DNA of 64,000 bases from Pseudeuparius sepicola. Taxonomy: Eukaryota > Arthropoda > Insecta > Coleoptera > Anthribidae. Below, piece after piece: positions 22,820 to 34,907 of this stretch; within the stretch, counting starts at the first letter, position 1, and every line of letters starts with the position of its first letter. Location of the stretch: NCBI GenBank assembly GCA_963920635.1, contig OY987298.1, positions 39,959,787 to 40,023,786 of the forward strand. The letters run 5' to 3'. Position numbers and translations under genes: made by a program. Below the pieces are notes generated by a model. It had not been told where the DNA came from. It was given only the letters and a program-made list of their open reading frames with translations, and made no database searches.

Positions 22820-23285
22820 ATTTTATATGCTATTCATAAAGTTTGCAAATGGGAAAAATTTGTATTAGGTACTAGGTTATTTTGAAAATCTAATTTGGGG
22901 TTATGTTGGTGCACATGTGCACAACATGTGTACATTCTATTTCACCTAAAGAGAGGCGTGACACAGCCCATGCCTGACATCTAAAATTATAAATTGATAA
23001 AAACCGGGTTTGGCTTGGAAATATCGGAAAAAGGAAAGGCACAATATTATAATTCGAATATATTTTCTTAATAACTTTTTCCGGTATTTCTATGGCAGAC
23101 CCAATTTTTGCCAAATTTTAATTTTAAATGTTATATTAATTTGATAGGCACGGATTGTGACATCACCACTCTCTTTATGCGCAATAGTATATCCAAAATA
23201 TGCACCAACACAGCCCGAAAACATGCAGGTTTCAAAAAATTTTAAAATATTTTTTTTTCCTACTTAATGCAAACTTCATGCACTG
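22820..23285. repeat. Fold-back repeat, family of 11.2 kb
   Basis: TTGGCTTGGAAATATCGGAA on the left and TTCCGGTATTTCTATGGCAG on the right are inverted partners. The outer parts mirror as GGTGCACATGTGCAC and TGCACCAACACAGCCCG. The palindrome TGTTGGTGCA is shared with 11.27 kb. This is an uninterrupted copy of the repeat split by the MITE at 11.87 kb. Confidence 0.6.
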
Positions 23286-23789
23286 TACAATATTTTTGAT
23301 TCCTCATAATAACTTCCGGTGTATCTAGTGTATCTGTACACGCATATAATGTATAAATATGTATACATATATTATAAGTCATGGCTAGTATTATAACAAC
23401 TAATAAAAAACTGCAGTGAGCGCCCCTGGAACCGTTCCTATTCAACTCCGTGCGGGGCCGCCTTATAATGATAACTCCAAACTTAAAATTTTATTGGATA
23501 AAGGCGGCGTGCTCATTGCAGATTCAATGGGAAAATAAATTACCGACGGAGGAAAGTTATATCTAATCAGGGACGACATTGATCTCTATGAAAACGTCAA
23601 CAAGTATTTACGCCCGGCGGTTTTTCACTTTGCACATACAGATGCGGATCTATTTCTGGATTTAATTTACCTATTTATCTTTCGCATCCCACATCCTTTT
23701 ACTTTGATTGCGTAGTATAGAGTGAAGTGAGAGCTTCTGAAATATTTCAATTTATAGTAGCATGTAGCAAAGGGTTAAAGGGTTATTTT
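23286..23789. other. Non-coding spacer
   Basis: Includes a TATA/TATG-rich patch at 23340-23390 and a GC-balanced patch at 23430-23720 without repeats or domain-bearing frames. Confidence 0.45.
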
Positions 23790-23793
23790 TTTA

Positions 23794-24470
23794 TTAATAA
23801 CTTAAAAGAACAACTAACTCAGTTTTAAGTTGCAGTGCAACATTACCCAAACATTGACCAGAATCTCCAAAATTGAGATGAAAGTGAAACTGTGTTTTCT
23901 CAAAATTTCGTGGCTTTGGGAAAGTTACCTGTGGACCCAGCTGAACAGGTAAGTTCCACCGGCGTACATATAAAGATACCATAATAATTTGAGATATCCA
24001 TAATAAATATTATAATCCTAATGCTATAATAAGGTTCTTGCGGATACAACCAGCGTCTGAGTCGGTCCTTCGACCAAGATCCAGAAGAACCTCATCGACA
24101 CAGTTCATATTCTTTATTACTATTCCAGCGTTGAGATCGCGCCAGATCCAATGAATAAAGAGCCCCAGGAAGGAGCAAATTTGGGCTTAACGCTCGAACG
24201 GGACAGTCTCTGCATATAACGGGATGCCGTTTTCGTTTTTACAATGTCGCGCGCCTTTGAGTTGTTTAGACAAACTAATCAAGGCAGAAATCCTCATTTT
24301 TCGTGAAATCAGTACCTACCTACAATACAGGAATCCTTGATAATAGACCAATTCTAATTTTACATTTCCAATTATGAAGAACACAAACACCTATGCCACT
24401 TTGGTGTATGACCACAAAAGTTAATTTAAATTACAAAATTACTTACCGATGGATTATTATCCTCAGACAT
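23794..24470 (-). CDS. Small two-exon gene candidate, 56 aa
   Basis: Exon 1 (24447-24470) encodes MSEDNNPS with a good start context (AAAAATGTC) and ends at a consensus donor TCG/GTAAGT. Exon 2 (23794-23940) follows an acceptor CTTACCTGTTCAG and stays in the same phase for 48 codons, starting LGPQVTFPKPRNFEKTQF. The stop codon TAA overlaps an AATAAA signal (23790-23795). The join is in frame and both sites are canonical, but the product is short and unknown. The FPKP opening resembles N-termini of some retroelement Gag proteins, so a retroelement remnant is a rival reading. Confidence 0.35.
24020..24280. promoter_or_regulatory. GC-balanced block inside the 24-kb intron
   Basis: This block lies within the 506-nt intron of the small gene candidate. 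It is repeat-free and clearly less AT-rich than its flanks. It contains the paired words AGGTTCTTGCGGATA and GATCCAGAAGAACCTC, which could form a weak stem, and CAGTCTCTGCATATAACG. No frame of note. It may be regulatory or a small structured RNA; neither is proved. Confidence 0.25.
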
Positions 24471-24985
24471 TTTTGTTTTGGAGATCAGGGAAAGTGCCAC
24501 AAGCCGCACAGCTAAGCATAATAACTCGAAAAGGTATCTAAATACCACATACTGACACATATCACAGTGTCAGATATCAAATTATTATGTCAAAACTTGG
24601 TTATTACTCAGGACGATTTCCGTCTCACCTATTTTATAATACGCATAGAGCTTTGACTTTTTCGTGGGATTCCTTAAGGCCAGATCATTAACTTGTTCAG
24701 CTTGACGATTTATACAGGTGGCTTATATAAGTGGCCCACTCAAAATATCTCGGCTGTTTTTTGACAGAAAAAAATCTGTGGTGGGTGCGATCAATTGCCC
24801 TTCCCGGCGTCCTTTTTTTGTCATAATGAAAGTTGCTGTCCATGGCCACCTCCAAAAACCATGGCTTAAAATAATAAAAAAAAAAAACAAAATGTTGAAA
24901 CCGCTTTAACTTTTTTATTTTTTGACATACGGAAAAAATTTAGATCCTCTTGGACACGAAAATTAAATTTCTTTTTATATTGTAT
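24471..24985. other. Non-coding, upstream of the 24-kb gene candidate
   Basis: The 100 bases upstream of MSEDNNPS on the minus strand contain short inverted words (GATATCTGACACTGTGATA and TGTGTCAGTATGTGG), possibly promoter structure. The rest shows nothing supported. Confidence 0.35.
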
Positions 24986-25068
24986 TTTGAATTTGATGTG
25001 TCCCACTTGCCTGTTTGTTCTGTATTTAGGTACTACAGAAATGTAAGAAAAAATGTATTGGTAATAAT
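24986..25068 (+). repeat. Direct repeat, copy 1 of 2
   Basis: About 80 bases (TTGAATTTGATGTGTCCCAC.. to ..AAAAATGTATTGGTAAT) recur at 25770-25848 with a few changes (GTGTCACAC, ATGTTATGTA). The 700 bases between the copies are AT-rich and non-coding. This could be a segmental duplication or the ends of a direct-terminal-repeat element. Confidence 0.65.
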
Positions 25069-25769
25069 GGTTATATTGTTTATGGTTGACATATATGTAA
25101 GATCTAGTTACACATGGCATGGAAACAATAATTGAGAAATAATAGCGTTCTGGCTTTAATAATGACATACCCAATGGAATTTTTCATATGAGATTACCTA
25201 AACAGAAAAGTTTACTCAACGGCTCAACAAAATGTGTAATATTAAAAAAATAAAATATCTAATACCTGATATAAGCAGCATCTGAAATGCTGAAACTGAA
25301 AAGATAAAAAACTTTTGAAGAATAAATGGTGTTGTTTGTTGTGAAAACTATAGGTATAAATTCTAGCTGTTCACTGAGCATTTATTGTACTAGTATAGGT
25401 AGTATTTTGTTATTCTTATTTTTAAGATAATTGCTATGGCATTGGGTACCTACTAAGTGTTGCGTTAAATTGATAATACCTATTACGTACTTGTTTTTAA
25501 TTATTTTCGTAACATAAAAGGATGTCCACAACTTTCGTATTTTTTATTATTTAAAATAACCATAATTCTGGATTAGCTGTTCGACATTCGATTAAATGTG
25601 TGTAAACCATATACATTGTAAAAATTTTAAAGCCTAGTATGTCTATACTTTAATTTAACGTCATAATCGTATTTAAATAAATTTAAAAGTGGCCTATAAA
25701 CAACATTTTTTAATGTTATTGTTGTAAAAATGGTTAATTATGTGTATTTTGTAAAGTAAAATGTCCCAT

Positions 25770-25848
25770 TGAATTTGATGTGTCACACTTGCCTGTATGT
25801 TATGTATTTACTACAGAAATGTAAGAAAAATGTATTGGTAATATTTTG
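25770..25848 (+). repeat. Direct repeat, copy 2 of 2
   Basis: Second copy of the 80-base repeat starting at 24986, in the same orientation, with small substitutions and one short deletion. Confidence 0.65.
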
Positions 25849-26689
25849 TTTTACGTTATTTTACGAAGCTTGGATTTATTCAGAGTACGTTTTGACTTGC
25901 ACAAAGAAGTAAAACGCTTAGGTATGTTCCGAAATGTTATGAAATCGTATTTGTTTATAAATTACTTATTCATTTTCAAAATATCAGAGGAATTAAAGAA
26001 ATATGGTAACAGGCTTAAAATAATTACTCGTTTATTTTAAATAATATGTAGGAGTATTATATAAAAATAGCAATAGCTTCATGAAACAATATAATAATTG
26101 CGAAAGCTTTCATATAGAAAGAGTCTTTCACTTTTGAATTTGCTTTATCCCCACTAAATAAATATAAGCTATTGTTATTTAACTAGTCAAGCCACGACTA
26201 GTAGATGCTTTGGCACTAAGTAGATATTTAGTGCTTAGCATGCTATATTTAAGGGGGGTTAAAAATTACTATGATATGAATACCATGTACAAAACGTAGG
26301 TACTATATCACCTGAATAACTGATTAGCTTCTGTGCAAAAATTTCGATAAATTAATTATCTGGGTTTTTATAGCATTAAAAAAAACATTCCTTAATTCAA
26401 TTGTTCATAGTCGGTATTAATAAACAAATTCATCGTTTCAATGTAGTGTGTTAAAATTTAAAATAACACATATTCGCTAATTCAATGTTCAGTTTATATA
26501 ATATTAACAAATAAATTCATTAATGTAATATGTAATGCTCAGTGTTCATAACGAACAAGTTTATTGATTCAATGTAAAATATTCATAATTTAAAAATCGC
26601 ATTCAATGTTCAGAATTCATACTATCCTGTTTTCCTGTATCACCAGGAAAATATGCATTTCCAACATTGTTTTTATTTAAAGTTTTGCT
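25849..26689. other. AT-rich, degenerate short repeat near 26.4-26.63 kb
   Basis: No gene. Between 26390 and 26630 a phrase like ATTCAATGTTCA..ATTCAT returns four times with drift, a decayed minisatellite. The remainder is AT-rich with no visible unit. Confidence 0.45.
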
Positions 26690-27060
26690 CGTGGGGTGGA
26701 TATTAAACAACACTGGCCATGCACAGCGTCACCAGCGATGAACCGCGCTCCTATTAGTCAGACGGTTGTAAACTCGGTAGACGTTACCTGGTAACACAGG
26801 GACGTACACGGTGAAGTTAAATTATTCGTAACGTAGTAAAGTGGAATGCTTAGGAATGATCGCTCCAAATTTACATGCATATCTACGCTATCAGCGATTG
26901 TAGCATACGAGAAGACTCTTGGTTCTTGAGCCCCAGTACCAGGCAGTCAAGTGCGTGGCACGCGTCTCCGCGTTCATACAAAACTTCTTTCGGTGCCTTG
27001 CGCGTTTTACGTAAACAAAGAAAAATAGTGTGCAGGGCATTTTGAAAGTTAACTTTTTAA
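26690..27060. promoter_or_regulatory. GC-balanced unique block
   Basis: Repeat-free, GC-balanced sequence between AT-rich flanks, with CACAGCGTCACCAGCG, ACGTTACCTGGTAACAC (containing the palindrome GTTACCTGGTAAC) and GTGGCACGCGTCTCCGCG. No domain-bearing frame. It could be a regulatory island; this is composition only. Confidence 0.25.
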
Positions 27061-27203
27061 GACTTTAATTGACAGAAATAGTTGAAATAAAAACTCTTGG
27101 GAGACCAACTACAGATTTGCAATTATCTCAACCGGATAAAGTTGCAAGACGCAATTTTAAGCGACACTTTTATATAAATATGTATACAAGAACAAGTGTA
27201 TAG

Positions 27204-28485
27204 AGGGTTTCCCAACGAAAACTTGACCTCCCAAAAATTAGAAAACCGAAAAATATTTGAAAATTCGCCGAGACCCGTCGATTTTTGTTCTCGGGGGGAG
27301 CTTTTTTAACATTCAAGTCAACTCGATATGTTCATCCTCCTAATCCCTATAGCAACCCCAACTTTTAAATTTCAAATGGAACTACCCCCCACCCTGTCAC
27401 GCATCATTTTAAAGCCCTTTTTATTGCGAATACAGTGATGTATCGTTTTTAGAATTATGTTGATATTTGACAGAATTGTTGGCTAAAAACGGAAAGTTGA
27501 CAATCCACTCTACGCGTAGTAATTTCTACACCAAATGCCCGCCACTAATGAGTTTTTTATCTACTACACACGATCAAATTGCCTAGTTTTTATTGACAGT
27601 TTACAAAAAAGTCACAAATGAAAAAGCTTAAGCAAAACAAAAAAGTTCATATGAATTTAAACCTTATATCTTTTTAAAATATGTAACAAAAAGTCACTGT
27701 CACAAAAAAAATTCCCATTTTTTTGCTTGTAACCACGAAATCATTAGTTTCAGCCTGCTATAGAAAGTGGAAACGTGTTTTGGAAATTGTTTATTCTATC
27801 GCGGAAATGGTAGAAATTGTTGCAATTTGTTATCGAAATCATTATTGCGCTAAAGCTACAGCACGGATTGCAGCAATTTCTAACCTTTCCGCGATAGAAT
27901 AAACAATTTCAAAAACACCTTTACACTTTCAATAGCAGGCTGAAACTAACGATTTCGTAGTTACTTTTTTTAGTGACAGTGATTTTTTGTTATTTTAAAA
28001 AGATATAAGGTTTTAATTCGTATGAACTTTTTTGTTTTGCTTCAGCTTTTTCATTTGTGACTTTTTTAAACTGATCGACACGTGAATAAAAACTAGGTAA
28101 TTTGGTCGTGTATAGTAGATATAAAACTTATTAGTAGCGGGCATTTGTGTAGAAATTACTACGCGTACAGTGAATTGTCAAGTTTCCGTTTTTAGCCAAT
28201 AATTCTGTCAAATCTCAACAGATTTCTAAAAACGACGCATCACTGTGTTCGCAATTAAAAGAGCTTTAAAATGATGTGCCACAAATGGGGTAGTTCCACT
28301 TGAAATTTTAAAGTTGGGGTTGCTATAAGGATTATGGGGATGAACATATCGAGTTGGCTTTACTGTAAAAAAAAGCTCCCCCCTCCCCAAAAAAAAAACA
28401 AAAATCGACGTGTCTCGGTGAATTTTCAAATATTTTTCGTTATTCTAATTTTTTGGGGGGGTCAAGTTTTCGCTGAGAAACCCTG
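27204..28485. mobile_element. 1.28-kb fold-back element, copy 2
   Basis: Longer copy of the element at 6833-7991. The left end is AGGGTTTCCCAACGAAAACT and the right end, complemented, reads CAGGGTTTCTCAGCGAAAAC. Arms match down to a centre near 27830-27870 that contains GCTACAGCACGGATTGCAG, absent from copy 1. No coding sequence. Confidence 0.85.
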
Positions 28486-28599
28486 TATGTGGACGCGACA
28501 AATTAAATTTGCACTGTTTTGCGTCATTAACTTCTTAAAAAAACTGGAACTATTGTTTTATGCACTTTCTATGTTAATTATGCAAAAATACGTAATTTC

Positions 28600-29030
28600 T
28601 ACGAAATTTTCAACTCGGCTGTCGTATGCCGCGATCAACTTCTGCGCCGCGCGTTCCGCATGCGATAAAGTTGGCATCCTTCCGGCCGAGCGCCCGGATT
28701 CCGAGGAAAAAATTTATCGGGGGCGATTTTCGGCTTCGACGGCCGCCATAAATCGCGGTCCTCGGCCCGACTTTTCGGGGGCGAGGACGCGCGCGGGCGC
28801 ATCAGAATGCCCATTGGCGGCTAATAAGCCGATAAATCAGCGCAAATAGGTCGGGGCGCTATTAACGTGCGTTTTTGGGTGATTTGTGGCGTGCGGCCGG
28901 GCCCCCGGTGCGTCGTCGGTCGCCGCGCGCCGCCCGAATTAAAACAATGCCGGCGGCGCCGCCGTCGCCGGGAAAAATTGGGTGGCACGTGCACGCGTGG
29001 GCAGATTTATTGGGATCCACAATGTGTTTC
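28600..29030. promoter_or_regulatory. Very GC-rich, CpG-dense island
   Basis: About 430 bases are strongly GC-rich and CpG-dense in an otherwise AT-rich window. Embedded in the GC are AT-core homeodomain-type words: GCCATAAATCGCG, GGCTAATAAGCCGATAAATC and GCGCTATTAACGTGC. Frames are open on both strands, as expected from few stop codons in GC-rich DNA, but none shows a domain. It begins 115 bp after a fold-back end. A conserved enhancer or CpG promoter of a developmental gene outside the window is the most natural reading. Foreign DNA is an alternative. Confidence 0.4.
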
Positions 29031-29297
29031 ATCTTATTAAGTGTGAACACCCTCGTATAGCATTTTTGGTTTTGAGATATTCGAGGGTTTATTTTTTCGT
29101 TATGATGGTATAGGTGGGAAGATGCTCTCTGGGATGTAAAATTGCAAAAAAATTTACAGGCGTTTCTTTTTATCGAGAATCTGACACCTCCATTTTATTT
29201 AGCATCCTTGAAAATGGTTACGTACCAATTTTCATGTCAAAGTATTCACCGAGAAAGTTTTTACAACAAGGCTAATTTGAAATACTTGAATAGGGTA

Positions 29298-30970
29298 TAC
29301 AAGGGTGATTCACGTAAGTGGTTCATTAGAAGTTTACGGGGAAGGAGTGCAAATTTTAATTTGAAATTTTGGTCACTTATATAACAGGTTGCAAACTTTC
29401 TTTCCAAAATATTTTCAACTTCCGATCACTTCCGGTTATACCGGAAGTCGATAGCAACTTTGTTATTCAAATAGAACACCCTACATATTATTACACCAAT
29501 TGGTTCCCTATTGAATTCCAAATATTTTTTCTGAATATAATGTGTACCCTATTCCTAACCCTTTTCGAGATATTCGCAAATTTTTGATTTTTTTGTGTTG
29601 CAGCCATCGACCGTAGTGATCATAACTTTGAAAAAATTCCCAATATCAACATCGAAAAATTGAAAAATCTCATTTTTTTCAAGTGGAACCCATATTTTTT
29701 TATTGCACCATTGAAATGCTTGTGAAAAGACAGTTCAAAAAGATGTAACACACTATATGTCTAAATGAAGCGGTTGCTTCGTTATTACGCAAAATACGTA
29801 TTTTTTCTGCTCTGCGTATCAACAAAGATGCCATTTCTCAAAGAGCGTCACATTATAAGGGGCCATGGAAAATGAAATAACGCAATTATATGTTAAGGTT
29901 AAGGGCTATTTAACAATATTTTTTCCCTGAGAAGCAACACTACAAAATTAAATAATATTAACAATTACATAATAATAGGTACTAGAAGAAAAACAAGAAA
30001 CTACATATAAGTAAAACACTTTATTCATATTATGCTATTTACCTGTTACGTATTTACATTTGCTTCTCTTTGTCTGGACCTTGCCATGGACTATGAAATT
30101 TCGTTCGAAGTTTCTGAATTTTCTTTTCGTCAAGGGTGGTAAATGTAAATGCCTTTCATTAATTGTTCCTTTCTAAAATTCTTTTACACTCTGCATGAGT
30201 GTAAAACATATTCAAAATATCTTCGTTAGAATAGTTAATTTGAGCCATTCTTGTCAACAGTTAATATTTTATTGTTTGAAACACAATAAATGACAATCAC
30301 AAATGAAAAATCCATGGCCGCCTATTAGAAAAGGTCCGTTGTTTCATGGAGCAGCAAAAATACGTATTTTGCGTAATAACGAAACTACCGCTCCATTTAG
30401 ACATATAGTGTGTTATATCTTTTTGAACTGTATTTTCGCAAGCATTTCAATGGTGTAATAAAAATATATGGGTTCCATTTGAAAAAAATGAGATTTTTCA
30501 ATTTTTCGATGTTGATATTGGGAATTTTTTCCCGAACACCCTGTACAATATTTTGAAATGGCATACAGACCATTTAATAAAGTTGACTTTCGCCTACGAC
30601 AGTCCAAAATTGCAGTTTTCCAGATTCATAAATTTCAAAGTTATGATCACTATGGTCGATGGCTGCAACACTAAAAAAAATCAAAAATTTGCGAATATCT
30701 CGAAAAGGGTTAGGAATAGGGTACACATTATGTTCGGAAAAAAGATTTGGAATTTAATAGGGAACCAAACGGTGTAATATTATATAGGGTGTTCTATTTG
30801 AAATAACAAAGTTGCTATCGACTTCCGGTATAACCGGAAGTGATCGGAAGTTGAAAATATTTTAGAAAGAAAGTTTACAATCTGTTATATAAGTAACCAA
30901 AATTTCAAATTAAAATTCGCACTCCTTTCCCGTAAACTTCTAATGAACCACTTACGTGAATCACCCTGTA
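29298..30970. mobile_element. 1.67-kb fold-back element
   Basis: The left end TACAAGGGTGATTCACGTAA is matched by the complement of TTACGTGAATCACCCTGTA. The arms, over 500 bp each, mirror through CACTTCCGGTTATACCGGAA, CCATCGACCGTAGTGATCAT and TACGCAAAATACGTATTTT. The self-palindrome CTTCCGGTTATACCGGAAG is present in both arms and also at 42.24 kb. The spacer (about 29830-30340) is non-coding. Confidence 0.85.
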
Positions 30971-31714
30971 TACTTGACGAAATTTTACAAACTTGATAAA
31001 ACAATTCCTGAACACTTGCCTGAGACCTTATACGATTAGGTATTTAAAAAATATATATTTACATAATTAGCAAGTTATTAAACTTTCTTCTAAATTTGGC
31101 GGGAAAGCACTTATGACGTTACAAGTGTTTTATAAAGGCAATTTGGCAACATGGCGATACCACTGAAGTGTTCTGAGACATAACCTTGATCTGCGGTGAA
31201 AGATGCAAGGAAAGTTGAAATTTCAAAATTCTAACCTTAAATCCTTAAACCCCCAGATTTAGGATGCACCGTGAAACCACATTTAGTCAAGAAGTCTTTT
31301 TTCGTAAATATTCAGTAGCGTTTTTCTGCAAATTTTTTTGGCAAGTTTGGGCCTAGGTACCTACGGAATTTGGGCTCCGTGTTTCTAAGCACTAAAATGG
31401 CGCCTTTATAAACGCGCCTTCAAGATGGTCTCCATCCCCAAGTTCTCCCTTTATTAATAACTCAAAATACTTTACTATTACAACATCATAGGTATAATAG
31501 GTACAAACCTTTGCAGTTTTATCCCATGAATTTCGGCAGACGCGAAAATCGGATTATTAGAAAAAAATTTGTGCTATACCAAGAAAGCATCCAATTTCGG
31601 CAAATTATGGATTGCACATTCAGGGTCCATGATACCTAACAACACGATAACTACGCAAAAGATAAATAATAACAAATATCAATAACAAACTATAATAAAT
31701 CGCACCAATATTAT
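30971..31714. other. Non-coding spacer
   Basis: No gene or bounded repeat. 31380-31440 has GGCGCC/AAGATGG words like those in the 12.7 and 44.6 kb repeats but is too short to assign. Confidence 0.45.
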
Positions 31715-32015
31715 CTACTAATGTTGTTTTTTTTTATGGGCTAGACAACGACGGCCATTGACCCAGATCCTAGGTTTATTTCATCCTCCTTCAACTCGCT
31801 GGCAGGAGTTGTCTGGCTCGAAGCCATCTTCTTGCCAGCTGTATATTGTTCATATACTTAAATCTAACTTAAACCTAAAGACAAACACACAAACATAAAT
31901 ACAAACACAACACCCATGGCACATACCGTGGTGGGACTCGAACCCACGACGTACGGTGCCAAAGCGTGGGTCTAATCCAAAGACCCACTCGGACACCGCC
32001 GCCCCTACTAATGTT
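31715..32015 (-). mobile_element. tRNA-derived SINE, copy 1, perfect TSD
   Basis: Minus-strand element of about 279 bp. The 5' end holds a pol III A box TGTCCGAGTGGG (31984-31995) and B box GGTTCGAGTCCC (31933-31944), in a context like a class II (Leu/Ser) tRNA. A body follows, and the 3' end is an A-rich run (T-run at 31727-31735 on the plus strand). It is flanked by the direct repeat CTACTAATGTT (31715-31725, 32005-32015). Box spacing, A-tail and duplication together are diagnostic of a SINE moved by a LINE. A second copy lies 5 kb away. Confidence 0.9.
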
Positions 32016-32112
32016 TTGATTTAGCGATATACGGAATGACAGTTGGCATGACGGGATGTCAACTGCCAAACAGAAAACCATACATGTGTTAGATGACATG
32101 CGGATATATGTA

Positions 32113-33549
32113 TACAGGGTGTCCCGAAATTAGCCTGCCATAATTTACCAGCGTGTTCTACGACCTAAAAAAATGAAAAAAGTTCCTATAAATGTGGCCT
32201 TAAAAATTCCCCCTAATGGGGCTATAGCCCCGAAAAGGGGCAGTTTCACAAACGGTTTTTTCCAAATTTTTCCAGAACGAACAAAGATAACATTCTGAAA
32301 TTTGGTATGTGATGTACCTGTGAGATTTGACATTTGCCGGGGTAGCGATAGTTAAACATTCTTAATCATAGGCGTCCTAAATAGGGGGTTAAGGGGTTAA
32401 AAATATCCTAAATATTTTGTGTGTGCTTTTTCCCCAAATTTATTGCGAAATTATAAAATTTCAGGGTATTCTACGAAAAAATGGTGCTCTTGTTGAACTT
32501 TGATAGCGTGCACCGTTTTCGAGTAAAATCGTATTGACATTTTTTTTCAGAGGGCCATGAAAATGCGTATTAGAAATTAGCCTGCCATATTTTACCAGCG
32601 TGTTCTGTGACGCAAAAAAATGAAAAAGTTCCTATAAAAATGGCCTCAAAAGTGCTCCCTAAGATTGCTATATAGCTCCCGAAATGGACACTTTGGCATA
32701 CGGTTTTTCTGAATATTTCCAGAACGAGCAAAGATAAAATTCTGAAATTTGGTATGTGACATACCTGGGAGAATAAACCTTGAAAAAAGCGCAGAAAAAA
32801 TTGTGGGATATTTTTAACCCCTTAACCCACCTCATTTGGGACGCCTATGATGAAGAATGTCAAACTCTCTCTACCTCGGTAAACGTCAAATCTCACAGAT
32901 ATATCACACACCAAATTTCATAATTTTATCTTTGTTCGTTCTGGAAATATTTAGAAAAAACCGTTTGCCAAAGTGTCCATTTCAGGGGCTATAGCCCTCT
33001 TAGGGGACTTTTTTGAGGCCATGTTTATAGGAACTTTTTTCATGTTTTTGTATCAAAAAACGTGGTGGTAGATTATGGCAGGCTAATGTCTAATAGGCAT
33101 TTTCATGGCACTCTGCAAAAAAGTTTCAAAACGAGTTTACTCGAAAACGATGCATGCTATCGAAGTTCAACAAGAGCACCTTTTCTTCATAGAATACCTT
33201 CAACTTTCATAATGTTGCAAGGAATCTGGAAAAAAGTATTCAAAAAAAATTTGGGGTAATTTTAACTCCTGAACCCCCCATTTGAGACGCCTATGATTAA
33301 GAATGTCTAACTATCGCTACCTCGGTAGATGTCAAATCTCACAGGAACATAACATACCAAATTTCAGAACTTTATCTTTGTTCGTTCTGGAAATATTTAT
33401 TGAAACCCGTTTGTGAAACTGCCCCTTTCGGGGGCTATAGCCACATTAAGGGGCATTTTTGAAGCCATGTTTATAGGAACTTTTTTAATTTTTTTAGGTC
33501 GTAGAACACGCTGGTAAATTATGGCAGGCTAATTTCGGGACACCCTGTA
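32113..33549. mobile_element. 1.44-kb fold-back built of a repeated module
   Basis: Ends are TACAGGGTGTCCCGAAATTA and its inverted partner. The module ATTAGCCTGCCATAATTTAC..GTTCCTATAAA occurs at 32130 and again at 32577 in the same orientation, and twice in inverse orientation at about 33090 and 33500. The element is thus two tandem modules facing two inverted ones. Words such as AACGAACAAAGATAA recur four times. No protein signal; the open frames are repeat by-products. Confidence 0.85.
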
Positions 33550-34907
33550 TATATGGTTAGATGCCTAGGTGGAAGGGTGCCGTTGCCTCATACGCGAAAT
33601 TTTCCATATTATTTTTCCTGAATATTTATAGTATGTTCCGTATACAGATATTTTAATCAAAGTGTCACGTGAAAGAGATGAAGGATATAGTTTTCAGCGT
33701 GTGCAGCATAAACAGACACCATTCTGCTAAAGAGGAGTCAATATAATACGGAACATATTCGTAATAAGAAGTCTTTATGTGCCAACATTTTGTTCTGCAA
33801 TTGCGTTAGTTAAAGCTAAGAGGTTAAGTAACAGATATTCAGAGGCAAGCTAGAGACATTTAAATAGAAAAGTAAAATTTGCCTTTGTTCCACGAATTAT
33901 TGCAAACGGGCACCAGCAACATTGCAGTTCCGTTTCTCCTGAGAGGCACAGAGTTGCCACGTTCGGCGTTCTGGACAATAGAACGACGAAACTGTAGATT
34001 TTAGCCCTAACAAAATTGTGCAACTTCGTCTTTAATTATCATAAATAAATAAGAGTTGAAAGCCCTTGTTTAAACCGAGTACAATTTTAGAGCAATTAAA
34101 AGTATTGTCATGTACCTACCCTATTGTAACAAAATATATAATAGTAGGGCAAGGAAACAAACGACATTCAGGACATGGAGAATGTGTCAATTCTTTGTTG
34201 AAACAAATTATTTTAAATTTTTAAATACTAAATAAGATGGCGGTGTCAGACTTCGGATAAAGAAATCCCTAGTAATATTTGTGGAATTTTAAGAGTAAAA
34301 CCATATAGGTACCCATAACGGCAACATAGAACATATTATACCGCGCATAAGACACGTCCGACCAGGGTAATATTTGGCGGCCATTTTAAAACCCATATGA
34401 AGCAGGTATTTCAAAATGTTAGATGCAGGATTGTTTTATAAATATAAATGCTTTAGATTTTATATAAAATGCGAAATAGGCATCAAAGAAAATGACTTTC
34501 TGTTTGATATTTTATTTGTTGTACAGTTTTTGTTTAACTGTTATCATAATTCATGCGAACGATTCTTCATCTTCCAATATTTCTTCCAGCATTGGCTTTT
34601 ATCTTTATTTTAGGTAACTTCTATATTTCTATACCCAGTATCCGCAAGAGTTTTTATGGTGGAGTGGTTGATGCTTCTAGATAATGTAGTCAGCCATTCC
34701 CAAAACGTGTATTCTTTTGAAAACCTAAAAACACGAATAAAAGACTTCAAAACCTTGTAGTGGATAATCTAACTAATTGGATCCGATTGCTCTCCATCAT
34801 AAAATTCTACCAAATACGGATCATTTCATTAAAAAAATCATACTTTTACTAACCAATAGTACAAATAGTACAACATGCAGACCATGGCAAATCCTGGCAA
34901 CAACTAA
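33550..34907. other. Unique non-coding stretch
   Basis: No gene supported. 33650-33990 is repeat-free and moderately GC-balanced. 34410-34620 contains a Phe/Tyr-rich 65-codon frame without domain that I do not call. Confidence 0.4.

Noticed and set aside
28334..28849. 171-codon plus-strand frame entering the GC-rich island
   Set aside because: Begins inside a fold-back arm and continues through CpG-rich DNA where stops are rare by chance; no domain.
31872..32010. A genuine tRNA gene on the minus strand
   Set aside because: A and B boxes are good, but the head is joined to a SINE body with A-tail and target duplications, and a second copy exists; it is a SINE.
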